Positions 11,063 through 24,291 of a stretch of 64,000 bases of DNA are shown in pieces. A program made the position numbers and the translations under genes. Source of the DNA: Physcomitrium patens (Eukaryota > Streptophyta > Bryopsida > Funariales > Funariaceae); the NCBI RefSeq assembly GCF_000002425.4, contig NC_037262.1, positions 11,073,243-11,137,242 on the forward strand, written 5' to 3'. The notes beneath the pieces were generated by a model. It was not told the DNA's origin. It did not search any database and worked only from the letters and a program-made list of their open reading frames with translations. How positions within the stretch are numbered: position 1 is the stretch's first letter; each line of letters begins with the position of its first letter.

Positions 11063-14000
11063 CCAGATGCTTAATGCATCAGTTCATTTTTCTATACCAC
11101 GTCAAAGATAACCTTTTAGTTGGTAATCCATTTGTGAACCTGCCTAGAACTAGTTTGGTGAGGGGTTCTACGCTTGAGGAATTTCACCCGCCTTCTTTAA
11201 ACTGCATTTAGGTCCAAAATACTCAACATGTGCTCATCTGCTGCTTCCTTGTAACTCCCTGTCATTGCTGGACAGAGTTTGTTTTGTCGTAAAAGAGTAA
11301 AGTAGAAGGAACTGTTGGAGTCGAGTAAAAGTACTACTTCATGTGTATTTATGTAGCTCAACAAAGGCATCCATTAGCTTTTCTGTAAAACCCACTTTGC
11401 ACTTTATCATGCGGAGCTTATCTAATTCTTTTCTTTCACTTTTACAATAGGCTTCATGGTAGAATCTAAAATCTGGTACTTGGATGAAGTTCTAATGATA
11501 TTCGTTGTCCGTTACTCAAAGGCCAAAAGTTAATGCACATTACAATTTATAGTTTTGGATTTTAGATATGTATTATGCTTTGTTGCAAGATATGACAAAC
11601 TATTATTTGCATATGGATGTTACTTTATTCAGGAAATAAATTATGTTCTAAATAAAATAAAATAATTAAAACATCTGTATCTTATAATGTAATGGTTGGT
11701 TTCTAATTGCCAATTATCAGTGACTAAGTATAATTTATCTAACAATTTGAAAGTAGAAGAAGATTTCTGTACTACGATATTATTATAATCATTATTCTTT
11801 TTGATTACAAAATTTAAATTTAAAGTACTTTGAGACATCAAATGACCGACATGTTATATATTGTTTATTTCTATTAAATAAAATTTAAGCAATTAAAGTA
11901 AACTTATTCATTAAGATTTTAATCATAAACATCTTATAAAATTCTATTAATTTAAATTGTAGATTTTAATTATTATTTTTGGAGTAATTGTCCTTAAAAG
12001 AGTAATTTTACATTCTTGTTTCTTTCTTTAAAACATAAATTAAATTTTAAAACTTTGCATGAATTTATATTTAAAGTTAAAGTTTTTTATTTTTTATTTT
12101 TATAATAGATGCTACTAAATTAGTGGTTGGCAAATGTTAAAGATAATAAATTAGAGTGGTGCAAAGCAACAAAAATTAGAAAAAATCATCATGTAAGACA
12201 CCAAATTATGTTGGAATTTGCATGTGGATGTAAATAAATGATGCACTTAGCTTCAAGTAGGTAATACAACAAAAAAATTTAGTTAAATAAGACACAATTA
12301 TGAAACTATGTATAAAAAATGATCACTACTTTGGAAAAATATGTAGTTAATAGAAGCTATAACTATAGTTACAATAAGAACAAACAAACCAAATGTAAGA
12401 TAAATTTGTGCTTGAGGCCAAGAGATATATAATTTTTAAACCACTTGTATGGTAAATATCTAAGAAAATCCTTTTGTTTAAGTATAAGTTGGTAAAATAC
12501 CACACATTATACAATGTAATAAGATTTGTAGAAATACTAATTAAGATGGTAATGGAATCAAATAAAAAATGAAAAAATTATGATCCATTATATTTTATGA
12601 ATGAAATAATAATAATAAAAAAATGGAAATATGAATATCAATAAACATAAGGAATATATTATATATATTTTTGGTGCAATTATTAATATACATATTGGAT
12701 ATGTACATAAGGCTAATTAGGAATATATTTCAATTTGGCTATATATTGTTGCCTATATACAAATTCTTTATATACCTAACTAATCAATATCTTGTTTTTA
12801 TTTAAATTTCAGGTTTCCATGTCCTACTTTAATCTAATGTAAAAACACAATTCTAAATTTTGAACTTAATCAAAGTTTTAATCCTAAATCCTATAGTTTA
12901 AATTTGATAATTTAGTTAAAATTACATTTTCAATCTTAATTTTAACTAAATTTTAATCAAAATATTATAATCTTAATTGATTTATTATAAATAATAATAG
13001 CTCAAATATCTAAATATCAATTCTTTTGATTTCCTATTTAAGACTATATATCAAACTAACTTTTAAATATAATCTTAATCAAATTCTAATATAAATAATT
13101 AATACATGAAATTTTGATCAACACAAAACAAAGAACTTGCATGAAGATAAACAAATAATGGCTTAGAAACATTTAAGAAAAATAAGATCTTAAACGTCTT
13201 AATTAACCTTAAAATTTTCGAATATATATTTTTGAGGTTTAAGGTTTAGGATTTAGAAATTTTAGCTTAAATAGCCATTTTTTATCAATTGTTATTTTAT
13301 ACATTTATTTCAAAAAGTTCTTAGTTATGATATTTTAATTATTATAAAAATTATATTATTATATTTTAAATTTTTTAGTTAATTACTGTAATAAATACAT
13401 TATTTTAGATAATTTTATAACTATTATTTTATCAAAATAATTTAATTTTAGTAATTAATTATTTTTTAAATGATAAAAAATAATTTGAAGATATATATGT
13501 GTATATGTATCTATTTTAAAATTACTTCAAGACTAAATTTTTGAATATATGAATATGAACTATTTACTTGTTAAACATAAAGATAATAAAGAATGTAAAG
13601 TTGATATCATTATAAAACTATTATATAACAAAAACTTGACTTGAAGAATCATAACACACGTATTTATAATAATTCTTTTGTGAGTGTCATTGTTTTGACA
13701 ACTGAAGTTTTTAGTGTCTTACATTTTTCATACTTTGTTATGTAGTTTATTTTGGAAAAAAAGTTATGCACATTATTTCTAAATTCATTTATTGCTCATC
13801 ATCATTTGTGTCACATGACAAGGTATAAAGTAGTCATGTTTGCTAACAAATCAATTACTCTATTCACAGGTATTCACATGATAGTGTGATATACTTGAAT
13901 AATATCTAAACAATAAGAAAGTTCACCATGAGCAATATTCTCAGTCTGTTTAAAATTTGACCAATTCCAAAACCCTAAACCTACAGCAAACAAACAACAA

Positions 14001-14290
14001 GAATGAAATTTAGCATAGTTAACTAAAATTCATCTTGAAATCCAGCATATTTAATAAAAGATATTGAACAAAATCTGGTTCAGTTTACTTTGGAACCGTC
14101 ATGGTTTGGAGAATTAACCTCCCTCCTAATTCTCTGACCCAATCTTTAAAAAAAAAGACACTAAATAAAACTCATCAAATTATAATATTAAAAAAATATT
14201 ACACTCCATGATCAGCGCAAGTCCCCAAACATACTAAAGATTTCCACAAAATTTATTCAATAAACACTAAACTCAACTTAGCGTCAACGT
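11063..14290. other. AT-rich intergenic spacer
   Basis: The 3' UTR of the tRNA methyltransferase probably runs to about 11.6 kb. Beyond that the DNA is extremely AT-rich. I found no gene, no terminal repeats and no transposon protein. The few open frames, such as 11641-11841 on the minus strand, have low-complexity composition. Confidence 0.7.
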
Positions 14291-15564
14291 GATAGACAGA
14301 CTTAGTAACTGCCACAGAAAAAGACTCACTAATCAAGCATGATTAGTAACTGGCTATGTCAGACTACTCTCTAAGCACGAACGCCGCAGGCCACGCTGAT
14401 CGCGGCGTCGGCGGCGGCGGCGGCGTCCAGAAGCGAAGAGGAATGGATGCGAGCGGGAATTGGGAGATCAGGAAATGCCGTCGGGGCGAGATAAAAATAA
14501 GCTGCGCAATCGGAATAAGCAGCGAGGAAACTGGTACCCAACTCCTTTGAACAGCCGGAGAGTGGCGCCCATGGTCGTCATGTTCCATGCCCTGTAGCAA
14601 GCAATCAAGCAAGCAAGCGATTTCTCCTCCTCCTCCTCTCGTGATCAGTGCCGCGATGACGCACACTTGGTGCTACAAACGGCGCCCTGTGAGTATCCCC
14701 CCTGGAATCGATCGCTCCATCGATCCATCAATCAAACAATCCCTTCTTTGCCGTCTGGCTGTGCGATTTTTTGTTTTTTTGTGTTTTTTTTTGTGTTTTT
14801 TTTGGTGTTTTTTATTTCTATTTTTTTTCATGACGTGAATCGGCAACTCCCAACTTGTTATCCGCATCGTCGAATGATCGCAGCCACGCCAGTATGGGCC
14901 ACCCTTGAATCATTCACCCTCGCGACTTCAGAGAGGAGTCGCACGTGCAGCGGAGGTTGAATCCCATCGTCGCGTTTCACAGCCCCTAATTATTTGCTAT
15001 TCCTGAGTTTTTACTCGGATGTGGAGAAGAATCTTACTTTGTTCTGATGCGGCTGGTGGCGCCGGCACCCCGCCTTCATCCCTTTAGCTCAGTTATGAGG
15101 GCTTTCAATTAGGATCTGCAATGTCAGAAGCCCCACTATCCCTCTTGCGTGTCCTGAGTGCTTTTTGAGCTTTTGGGTTGGAGAAAGCGGCATGAAGTGG
15201 CGAGGACGCTGCTAAATAGAACGGAGTAGCAGTTGTTGGGGATTCTTCTATGTGAGGGCTCTGTTGTGAGCGATTGTCGAATTTGTGGGGTTGTTCCTGT
15301 TTGGATGCCCAATACATGAGTTGGGTATCTCTACTGACTTCCTGTTTTGTTTACTCTGCAAGTCGGGACTTGCAACTAAGTATTACGACATGAGTAGCGT
15401 TTGTGCGTGGATGTGAGAGAGCTGGCGAGCTTCCTGGATGAAGCGGCGTTTTGTGATAGTCGAGCTCAGCGTTGGGAGGTTGGAGTGAAGAGTAAGAGGA
15501 GGCAGAGAAGCTGGGGTAGAGGTCGGGCTGTGAATGTGCATGTGAAGGGAGTGTTGGTGACATC
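14291..15564 (+). promoter_or_regulatory. Promoter and 5' leader region of the MRNIP-like gene
   Basis: GC content rises sharply at 14.35 kb. The stretch includes a GGC-rich run near 14400-14427, a CCT run near 14627-14640 and T-rich (TTTTTGTG)-like runs at 14766-14830. A donor-like CCCT|GTGAGTATC at about 14690 could end a 5' UTR exon of the downstream gene. Open frames on both strands here carry no recognisable domain. This assignment is inferred from position and composition only. Confidence 0.4.
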
Positions 15565-16607
15565 ATGCCGCGTTTTCTTCCTGTGCAATGCCATAAGTGC
15601 TCCGTGCTGCAGGTTCGTGACAAAGTTTTTGAAGTTTGGCATTTGCATGAGCCGTGCTTCTCAGCGAGAGGGTTCTTGCTGACAGTAAAATATGAACATC
15701 GTTCAATATCGTGAAATATATTTTCTAGTCATGAAGTGCCGGGCAGATTGCGGCATTTAGCACATTTTGTTTGCTTCGTTTTTTCAGGAGATTCATGCGC
15801 AGCGAGATTGACCAATCCCTCTTCCTGTGCAGATCAAGCCGGCCCAAAAGTCCGGACTCAAATGGTGCTGCAGCATGTGTAGGAAGCCTGAGATTAAAGT
15901 CACCACAGACACCGAAAGCCCTGTGACAGATGTTAGCCTGTTCGTGGAGGAGCTCAATCTTCCGCAGTCAGCAGAAGAAATGGAATCTGTGTCCAACACA
16001 TTTCATGGCGTGGAGAATCTAGGTGGGATTGGTAACTGGGAGGGATTGTACTTCCAGTCGGCCCACACTCAGTTTCAGCAGAATAATTGGAAACGCGTCA
16101 ACCCCATAAAGGTTATTCTCTCATGAAATTTTTATACAAGTTGTAAAGAAAATGCGGGTTATATGCTTCTGCGGAGGAGTAACTTGAACAGGATTTCTTT
16201 TAGGGCTTTCACTGTCGCATTCCAAGAGATGCAGAACCTGCTTGTTTGTGACTCAAAATGATTGCAATGTTTTATTTTCAGGTCACTCTGAAAGCCAGTG
16301 ACCTCGAGTCATATTTCAAGAACGGTAGCCAAATTTGGCTTTCAAAGTGACCTGAAAATGTCGTAGATTTTTTCCCCTCGAAGAATGCGGCTGTTAACGT
16401 GATGTTGATTGTATTTTTCTGCAGGTATATGAGGACGACTTCGTAAATCATACACATGTAGGGGATAAGCGAGGTGGATCTCAGCACAGGCAGTTTCTGG
16501 GCTACTTGTGGGGACGATGGCACAACAAATCTTCGAACAAGGATGTGGTGGAGCTGATGGAGTTTGCAGGGGGTGATGGAAACGAGGACAATGTTCAATG
16601 CTCCTAG
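15565..16607 (+). CDS. MRNIP: MRNIP-like protein (MRN complex-interacting protein homologue)
   Basis: The three exons are 15565-15612, 15833-16111 and 16425-16607. All introns are phase 0, giving 169 aa. The N-terminus carries the MRNIP-family signature: a short LPVQCHKCSVLQ segment followed by a Lys-rich turn and KWCCSMC. Together they form a zinc ribbon with Cys9/Cys12 and Cys29/Cys32. A conserved FVEELNL helix follows near residue 55. In animals MRNIP (C5orf45) binds MRE11-RAD50-NBS1 and supports ATM signalling at DNA breaks. A similar nuclear role here is inferred from the family. The middle has aromatic motifs NWEGLYF and NNWKRVNP. Exon 3 contains HRQFLGYLWGRW and an acidic C-terminus. 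The first donor (CAG|GTTCGT) is weaker than the others. The start is supported because the ribbon begins only eight residues after it. Confidence 0.82.
16274..16359. repeat. Near-perfect 24-bp inverted repeat inside MRNIP intron 2
   Basis: The arms at 16274-16297 and 16336-16359 are reverse complements with one mismatch in 24 bp, around a 38-nt loop. The left side also nests an 8-bp palindromic pair, AGGTCACT (16280-16287) and AGTGACCT (16297-16304). The transcript could fold into a stable hairpin within the intron. Confidence 0.9.
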
Positions 16608-19600
16608 ATTTTTTTGTGTACATAGCATGAGTTCGATCAATTGTGTAAATTATAACTGAGGATCATAAATTATTTCCATTGCAAATTCATGTTCTTGTAT
16701 TTATCGAATGTTTCTGCCAAGTATCCTGAAATCTGGTCCATACGACTGGAAGCAAAGCATATCACTCGGATGTAAATAATTCAGATGTGAATTCTACACA
16801 GCAGTGAATCGACTTTGACAACAGTTAGAACTGAAGGGAATATAAATTATTAGTTTTCGGTATGTTACTGATATCTCGAATCTGTAAATAGATTGTAAAA
16901 TGCTCAAGAAGTTTACCCATCTTTGTAAACCAGATTGCTTGAGTATTCCAAGGAAAGTGGATACACTGGCAACGAAGGCCAAACACCGGCTAATATACTT
17001 TTGCCCAATGACCGAACAGTGGTGTGTTAGCAAGCTTTACAGGATGTAACAGGTGAGTTGGGCATAAAAGTCCTTTAAATCCTCGTTGAGTAGTGCCTCC
17101 ATGTCATCTCTTAGATCCCAACCTGCCATCTTCCCAGCGCAGGAGCCTTCGCTCTTCTATTAGTGGCGATGAGGACAAGAGAGCTCAACCTGGGATTATT
17201 TCTGCCGCTGCTTAGCTCTAGATGGCTTTAGGTTAATGTGGTGTTGTAGAAGTAGCTGTTGTTATGGCGATAGTTAAAGTTCGACCGGTGGTTGTTCCTG
17301 TCAAGGAAGCAATGGAGAATGAGTTTAGTTGTGATCGAGGTTGAGGTTTTAGATGTTGTGGTGGAGGTGATGAGATAGAGGATAGGATCGAAGTCTCCTG
17401 TTGTATTGCTGATTCCTGGCGTTGCTGTTGCTGCTTTTTGAGTGCTTTGGATCCTCGTGGGAGGTTATGTGTCCGCAGCAAACACTCATACATCATCAAA
17501 TTCATGGCAGTGAGATTTGTATCTGGAAGAAGATTAAACCCACCGCTGGACTGATAGTAGACAAATTTAGCCCATCAATGATAAATATGCTGGATTAATA
17601 ACAACCAAGTTGTTGGATTGATGTCAATTGTGCAATTCCAATTACAGGTGGAACTAGTTACTATCATGGGACTGCCAACACAATGATCAGAAAGAGAAAT
17701 GAATTCATACCTGAACAACATTCTTGATGGTGATGTTATGATGTGCTAATGGGCCTTAAGAAACAAGACCTGCAGAACCAAGGTGTTGGACATTTGAATT
17801 TATTTTACACATATGGCTGAAAGAAAATCTTCCTTTTAAAGGCAGTGGTAGATGGCTGCAGAATAATTTCAAACTCCCAGTCAAGCAACTAGCCTTCTCT
17901 GTTGATACCTAACCTGGGTAGTGAAAATATGTGTGTGTATATATATATATATATACACTATCATAATACTGACTGAAATTTGAATATTCTGCAAGAGTCA
18001 TGAGCAAAAGAGCAACAATGTAACAATGAAAAAGTCACAAAGAATCAGGACGTGGGAGTTCAGGAAGGATAAGGACTCTGGACTGATTCATGTGAAGCAT
18101 ATAATATGCAAACCCCACAAAGGCTGCCAGTTACGTGGAAGTACCTGTCTCAGAATAATGACAGCTCTGGAGGATATGACCCTTTTGCATATGAGTCTAA
18201 AAACACTTTTTTAGTTCATCATGCCTGCCACCATCCCAGTTAGATGTTGCATAAGGGTGTCATTCAATAACTAGAGGCTCACTTTGAAAATCATGGTCCA
18301 AAAGTCTTGTGAAGATTGCTCCCTTGGCGAATAAAAATCATTTTTTGAAAAGAGTTTACTTTTTGGAGATAGTAAAAAGTAGGACAAGTTAAGGACATGT
18401 GCCAAATTGTATTTTGATTCTAATTATCATGATAATATTATTAAATTTAAGATATTATACATGTTTTAAGAAATTTCTAATCCAACTTTATAAATTTCAG
18501 TGAAAACCGCCTCTAGAGGTGGATCGAAGGAGATCTTTTATGCTTATGGAGAAGGCAAGAAGCCACAACTTTTATAACTTGTGATTGATTAAAGTTTAGA
18601 AGCCTCTCTTGATTGAATTTATTCTTGAGAAAATCAACTATATTATAGGAAGAAAAACTAGACATTGTGAGGTTGGCATAAACAATGTTGTCCCATAAAT
18701 GTGCAACAAATCCATCTCAAGAAGTGGTTTCTATTAAAATTTAAAAAATTATTTTAAATTTTCTAAAATATATATTTAAAATATTTTTCTAATTTTAGAA
18801 TAAATAATTAAGATCTTCTATCTAAAATAATTAGAAAAGATAATTTAGTATTTATTTTCTCTATACTATTTTCAAAGCTTAATGCTTCGAAAAGAGAGTT
18901 TGTTTTATTAAGTAGAAGACCTTTGTGAGGATTTTGTACCATAGTCTTCTAGGTATAAAAAATCTTAATATAAATTCTAAGAAACAACACTATTCATGCC
19001 ATATAGAAAAAAAATGCATTCCACCTCATTTACTATTTTCATATCTTCTTAATTGATTTTTTTTATATATATAAGTCAATCAAAAGAGGCTTCTTAATGT
19101 GAACTTGATTATAAGAATCATTTTTTTTCTTTTAGTAAATGAATGTAGCATATGTGTTTTATGTTTGTCAAGAAACATAAAATTCAATTTAAAATGCCAA
19201 AAATTAATTGACTTAGAATAAGAGCTTATTATGAAAGAATAGATTTAGGATGAAGAATCTTCTTGACATGGCATTTTTGCCAAGTCAAATCCTATGAATG
19301 TGTCTATCAAAAGATAGATTCTTCGTGGGATGTGTATGACAATAGAAATTTAGGACCACTTTATTCTTGTGGGACAAGGTGAGAGAACTTAAATTTTAAA
19401 TGTTTTGATTGGTTGAAATCTCTTTAAGTTGGCTTTATATTTAAAAGAAGAAAATATTGCATTCCATTTCATCTTTTCATATTAGGGTCTAAAACAAATA
19501 TACTACTTTTTGTTAGCCAAGTTTCAAAGGCTCTCAAAATAGCTGCTGAAAATCTCATATTCCAGCTTTGTTCGAGGGATAGAGTGAGGGCACTCACGAA

Positions 19601-20002
19601 CACCAAAACTATTTAATGTTTTGTGCTATGGAATGTATTAATCGAGGTGCCTTTTGGAAAAAAAATATTGTTGGTATATTCATGTTCTTAAGAAATAAAA
19701 GTATTACCATAGATTGTCTTGTACATCGTCTTCATTTCTGACTAGGCTGGATATGGGATAAGGAATTTTTATTGGCCTTCTCTATCCCCTCCACACGATG
19801 AGACTTTGTATCTGAAGTACTAATTAACATCTGCTCCCTACTCAGACACCACCTCTCTCTTGAACTAAGAATACATTGCATTGTGAAATCTTTAAAATAT
19901 TGTAATTTAGATGGTTGATTGGTAGATTTGTTGTAAATCAAACAAACTTTGATGTTTATAGATCACATTAAAGTAGAATATTATTTTACTTGTTTTTTAG
20001 TC

Positions 20003-20044
<42 letters not shown>

Positions 20045-20504
20045 TTCAGTTTTTCTTTGTTTTAAGAAACTAAAACATTGGGGAAAATAAAGATGAAATT
20101 TACTGCTAATTTATTATTATTTATTATTGATTTTCTCAAAATCAGTAATCTTAATGTTTTGAAGAAAGAAAATTGAAATCAAAATTAAAATATTTGGCAT
20201 AACAGTGAAATTGTAAAACTATCAAATACACATGGTGATTGGCAACAAATTCCATTAACTCATCTTAGAAGGCACAAGTTTTTAATAAGAGACATTCATT
20301 CAAATTATTTAAGAATCATATGTTATACACATCTTGTGATTAGGTTTAAATGAATAAATTTTTACTATTTATTTAAATATTTGAATTATTACTTTAGATT
20401 ACTTAACAAATAAAGAAGAATTTATTTAAAGTAAATAGGTTTTAAACACTTGGTATTAAATAATAATATAAAATCTCATATACAAGGCATTTAAAATCAT
20501 CATT

Positions 20505-20544
<40 letters not shown>

Positions 20545-20925
20545 TTTATTTTAATATTCTTTTGATAATATAAATGATAAAATATATAGCCATACTATTA
20601 CAAAAATAGACGATTTTCTTTAAAGGCATTTTTAAAGGCATCAACTTGATTTAAATCAATAAATAAATTTACTATCATCTAAATTCTACTTATTCTATCT
20701 ATAAGTTTAAATATTAATATATATTTTTAACAGTGTTAAAAATAATTATATATATATATATATATATACATATTTTTGCAAATCTAAATTATGATATATA
20801 TTTTTTTTAATAAAAATTATTATTTTAATCTAAAATTATAAAATAGTTACAACTATTATAAAAAGTTCAAGTCTAAGATATATTATAATTTATTTATTTT
20901 TGTATATATATATGGAATCCTGAAA

Positions 20926-20977
<52 letters not shown>

Positions 20978-21083
20978 TTTATGTTATACATAAAAAAGAA
21001 TAAACTAAGTTATAAAAATACTTATAAATAATTTGCAAAATAAATAAAAAAATATGACCTGGAACTCCATTGTGTTAGCGTAT

Positions 21084-21129
<46 letters not shown>

Positions 21130-21195
21130 CAATATCAAAATAATTCTAAATAATTTTTTTAAATCAATTTTAAACCTCGTCAATAAAATGGAAAA

Positions 21196-21237
<42 letters not shown>

Positions 21238-21622
21238 AGTTTAATTTTTTATTATCATTAATTAAATTATTAGATTTTTCTTCCTAAAAATATCTTCAAT
21301 TCAATTCTTCTAAAATAATATTCTATTGTTAAGAAAAAATAATACAAACACTTATTTTAAGTATTAAATAAACAAAGAATAAAATGCAAGAAATTATAAT
21401 AAATTTTTATACAGTAATATAATAATTGGTCTATTAATATCTATACCTACATAATTTAGTAATAATTATTATAAAAAATTATTATATATTATATATTAAG
21501 TATGCTATTAATAATACTAGAATTTTCTTAAGCTTAAATATATTTAAACATGGTTGTTTTTACTTAAAAAGTCTTAATGTTATGATTGTTAATATTTTAA
21601 ATTTAATTTTAATAGTTAAAAG

Positions 21623-21667
<45 letters not shown>

Positions 21668-24291
21668 AACATACATATACTTGTAAAGCTTTATGTTGTA
21701 TATTTTATTATATTTTATGCATATATAAATAATTTTTTAAAACAAAATAATATAATTTATTTTAAAAAAGTATTAAAATGACCTACTATTTACTAAATCA
21801 ACCCACCCTATTCTAACCATCATTAGAAAAATGGATCATCCCAAAAAACAAATAATACAATCATGGCCCTTATTTCAATCTTCTTTGAAACCAAACCCGA
21901 CTCCCTTTGTTCTTAGCCTCTATTTTGACCTACCTCATTTCTTCCATTCTTAAATCCTCCTCATCTCTCTCTCTCCTCTCCTTTCTCTCAATTTGCAGCC
22001 TCCACTCTTAGCCTATAATAACATTTTTAAGCTTGCTGAATTGAATCCACCAGTTGGAGTATTAATGGTTGAAGAAGCTAAATTCATCTCAAGTATATCC
22101 AAAAACAAAAACACTATAGGTGGTAAAAGCACAATAACAATTAAATAATATTTAGAGCCAAAATCATGTATTGCCATTGACTTTCATTTTTCTTTGGCTC
22201 TTCAACAATCTTGATTGTAGTAGTTTTTAGAATGCTTGTATTGGTAGAATGTGAATTTAGAACTTGAAAGTTTGATGTTGGACCAATTTTATTTGCTTTA
22301 TTTAAAAGAGATTAAAGAACTACTACCTCTAAAGAAAGTATAATAAGAAAAAGACCAAGAGAAATTATGTAAATGTCCACCAATACAAACTTGCTAGGAC
22401 TACAAAGAAGATTCAAAAAAATGATAGGTGAAACTTCTCCAACAAGTTGTTCGTCAAGTGCATGACTCCCTCCACCAACCTAACTTAAACTATAAGAAGA
22501 TGAATATATAAAAATATTGAAACAGAAGGACTAAAGATAAATGGTATTGCCAATCAAGATCTATACAAAAATCGAGTCCAATTTGAATCTTTTTCTTTTT
22601 CTTTTTGTCTTGCAATAGATTAAGATAAGAGAAGTTTAAAAATATAAACTTTCTATATTTGATAAATAAATTGATCTGATAATTGGAACTTTTCAAATCA
22701 CCACCCACAAACATATTCAATGTCATTGCATCAATTTTGTAATTTAAAAATATTTCATGAGTACAATTGATTGTTCATTTCCTTGAAAAAATTCAAAAAC
22801 ATAATATTAATGTCATGAATATTGTCAACTAGATCAATAATAGAGCTTTGAGGATGCAGTAGAGGAAAATTTTTTTTGCATAAACCACCTCTTCAAGACA
22901 ATGGAGATTATTATAGCACAATACCTCTTAATTTAGTTCTCTATCATACATTAATTGAGTTCATCATGCTTCTAACAATCATGTGCAAAGCATATTTGAT
23001 TTAAGAAAGATATGCACAGAGTTGCAAAGCTTTCTACATATGAGGAAGCATTCATGACAAAGTTCCAATCTCTATGCACTTTCTCTGCAAAGTAGCCTAT
23101 ATTTTCACTTAATGAAGTCCATGAAATAACATTGATTCTAACATACCTATAATGTCGAAATGAATATTCAAGCGCCTCCATTGTGCTACTGTATTGATAA
23201 TATTGATGAGATCCAAGTTTGGCATTTGCCCATTGCGCCCTTCAACATAATCTTGTTATCTCTCATCTGACTTTGTTGTGTTTCTACTTGGAGTTGTAGT
23301 ATTCATACAACATTTGGCATCCAACAATTGTTACCTCTTTGGACTATGACGTGTAACATTGGCTTCAATATTATCTTCCCACTTAATCAAAAACGAAATA
23401 GGTTCTTGTTTGCGTCTATTATCCAATATTTACCATGCACACTTACTTTATTGAAGCTGCAAGTCAAGATGAGGGCTAGTAATGGTGATAGATGCAACAA
23501 AGAGGAATTAAAAGACTAATATTACATACACCTGAATGAAGGAAACTCAATCATCGTCATCTTCCACATCAAGGATTCTCAGAAAGCTACAGATAATTTT
23601 CAACGTAGTATCTTGTCCTTTCAATTTGTGAAAGCATGCTCCTTATCACATAGGCTACAGGGCAGAATCTGTTGTTCGAACCGAGGCAATGATCTGAAAG
23701 GGGACAAGACGTTCCGATCAACAGATTCACTGATCGATTGTAGCTTCCAATACACTTGGTCTCTCGAACTAGATACTAGCCCGGGATATCCGAAATCAAA
23801 AACTAAACTGATCATGGTTGCTATGTCTGTGTCACATACAATAAGCAAAATTTCTGGTGAAAAACATAGGTGCTATCCACTCCTGTAGATTGCTCTAAAT
23901 TACTGCCCTATAGCCTCCATCGGTGTTCTAATCTGACGCTACCAATTCCTTGCGCTCCTTGAAAGACTCGGACGCCTCATAATGTCTACCTCTATGACGT
24001 CAACTTAAAAACGTGAAAACAAATAGAGCGGGACCACACATTGAAAGTGTAGGTCCTTATCCTTGACAGACATGGGATCAAGGGGCCAAATATCCAAATA
24101 AAACTTCTGGCCGTAATAAAAAAAAGATCGACCGAGAGATATAGATCGCGGGGTCGAAAGGAAGAAAAAAAAGAAAAAAAGAAAGAAAGAAGAAGACACT
24201 ACTGAACGCTTAAGACATAATTTCGGAAAAACCAAACTTCAACCAGTGGAACTGGCATCAGGATGCTTCGAAGTTAAGTAAAAACTCGATA
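16608..24291. other. Long intergenic spacer with dense microsatellites
   Basis: The stretch from 16608 to 17520 is of moderate GC and probably begins with the MRNIP 3' UTR. A Gln/Ser/Thr-rich minus-strand frame at 17233-17505 is not convincing. From 17.5 to 23.5 kb the sequence is strongly AT-rich. It has (TA)n tracts near 17937-17956 and a cluster at 20.0-21.7 kb. The stretch from 23.6 to 24.29 kb is GC-richer and probably includes the 3' UTR of the callose synthase gene. I saw no transposon protein. Confidence 0.6.
20007..21665. repeat. Cluster of long (TA)n tracts with one (GA)n
   Basis: TA runs of about 23-42 bp lie at 20007-20041, 20508-20539, 20746-20768, 20929-20957, 21084-21125, 21201-21234 and 21624-21665. 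A (GA)n run follows at 20957-20978. Such tracts are prone to slippage, extrusion and assembly error. Confidence 0.9.

Noticed and set aside
16282..16324. Possible extra MRNIP exon after the CAG at 16281
   Set aside because: It would end in phase 1 and force an immediate stop in the next exon. Joining exon 2 directly to 16425 is phase-perfect, and the segment is part of the hairpin.
17233..17505. 90-codon Gln/Ser/Thr-rich minus-strand frame
   Set aside because: It is low complexity, with no homologue I recognise and no splice partners.
20007..21665. Regularly spaced repeats as a CRISPR-like array
   Set aside because: The repeats are simple TA microsatellites of unequal length and spacing in a eukaryotic genome.
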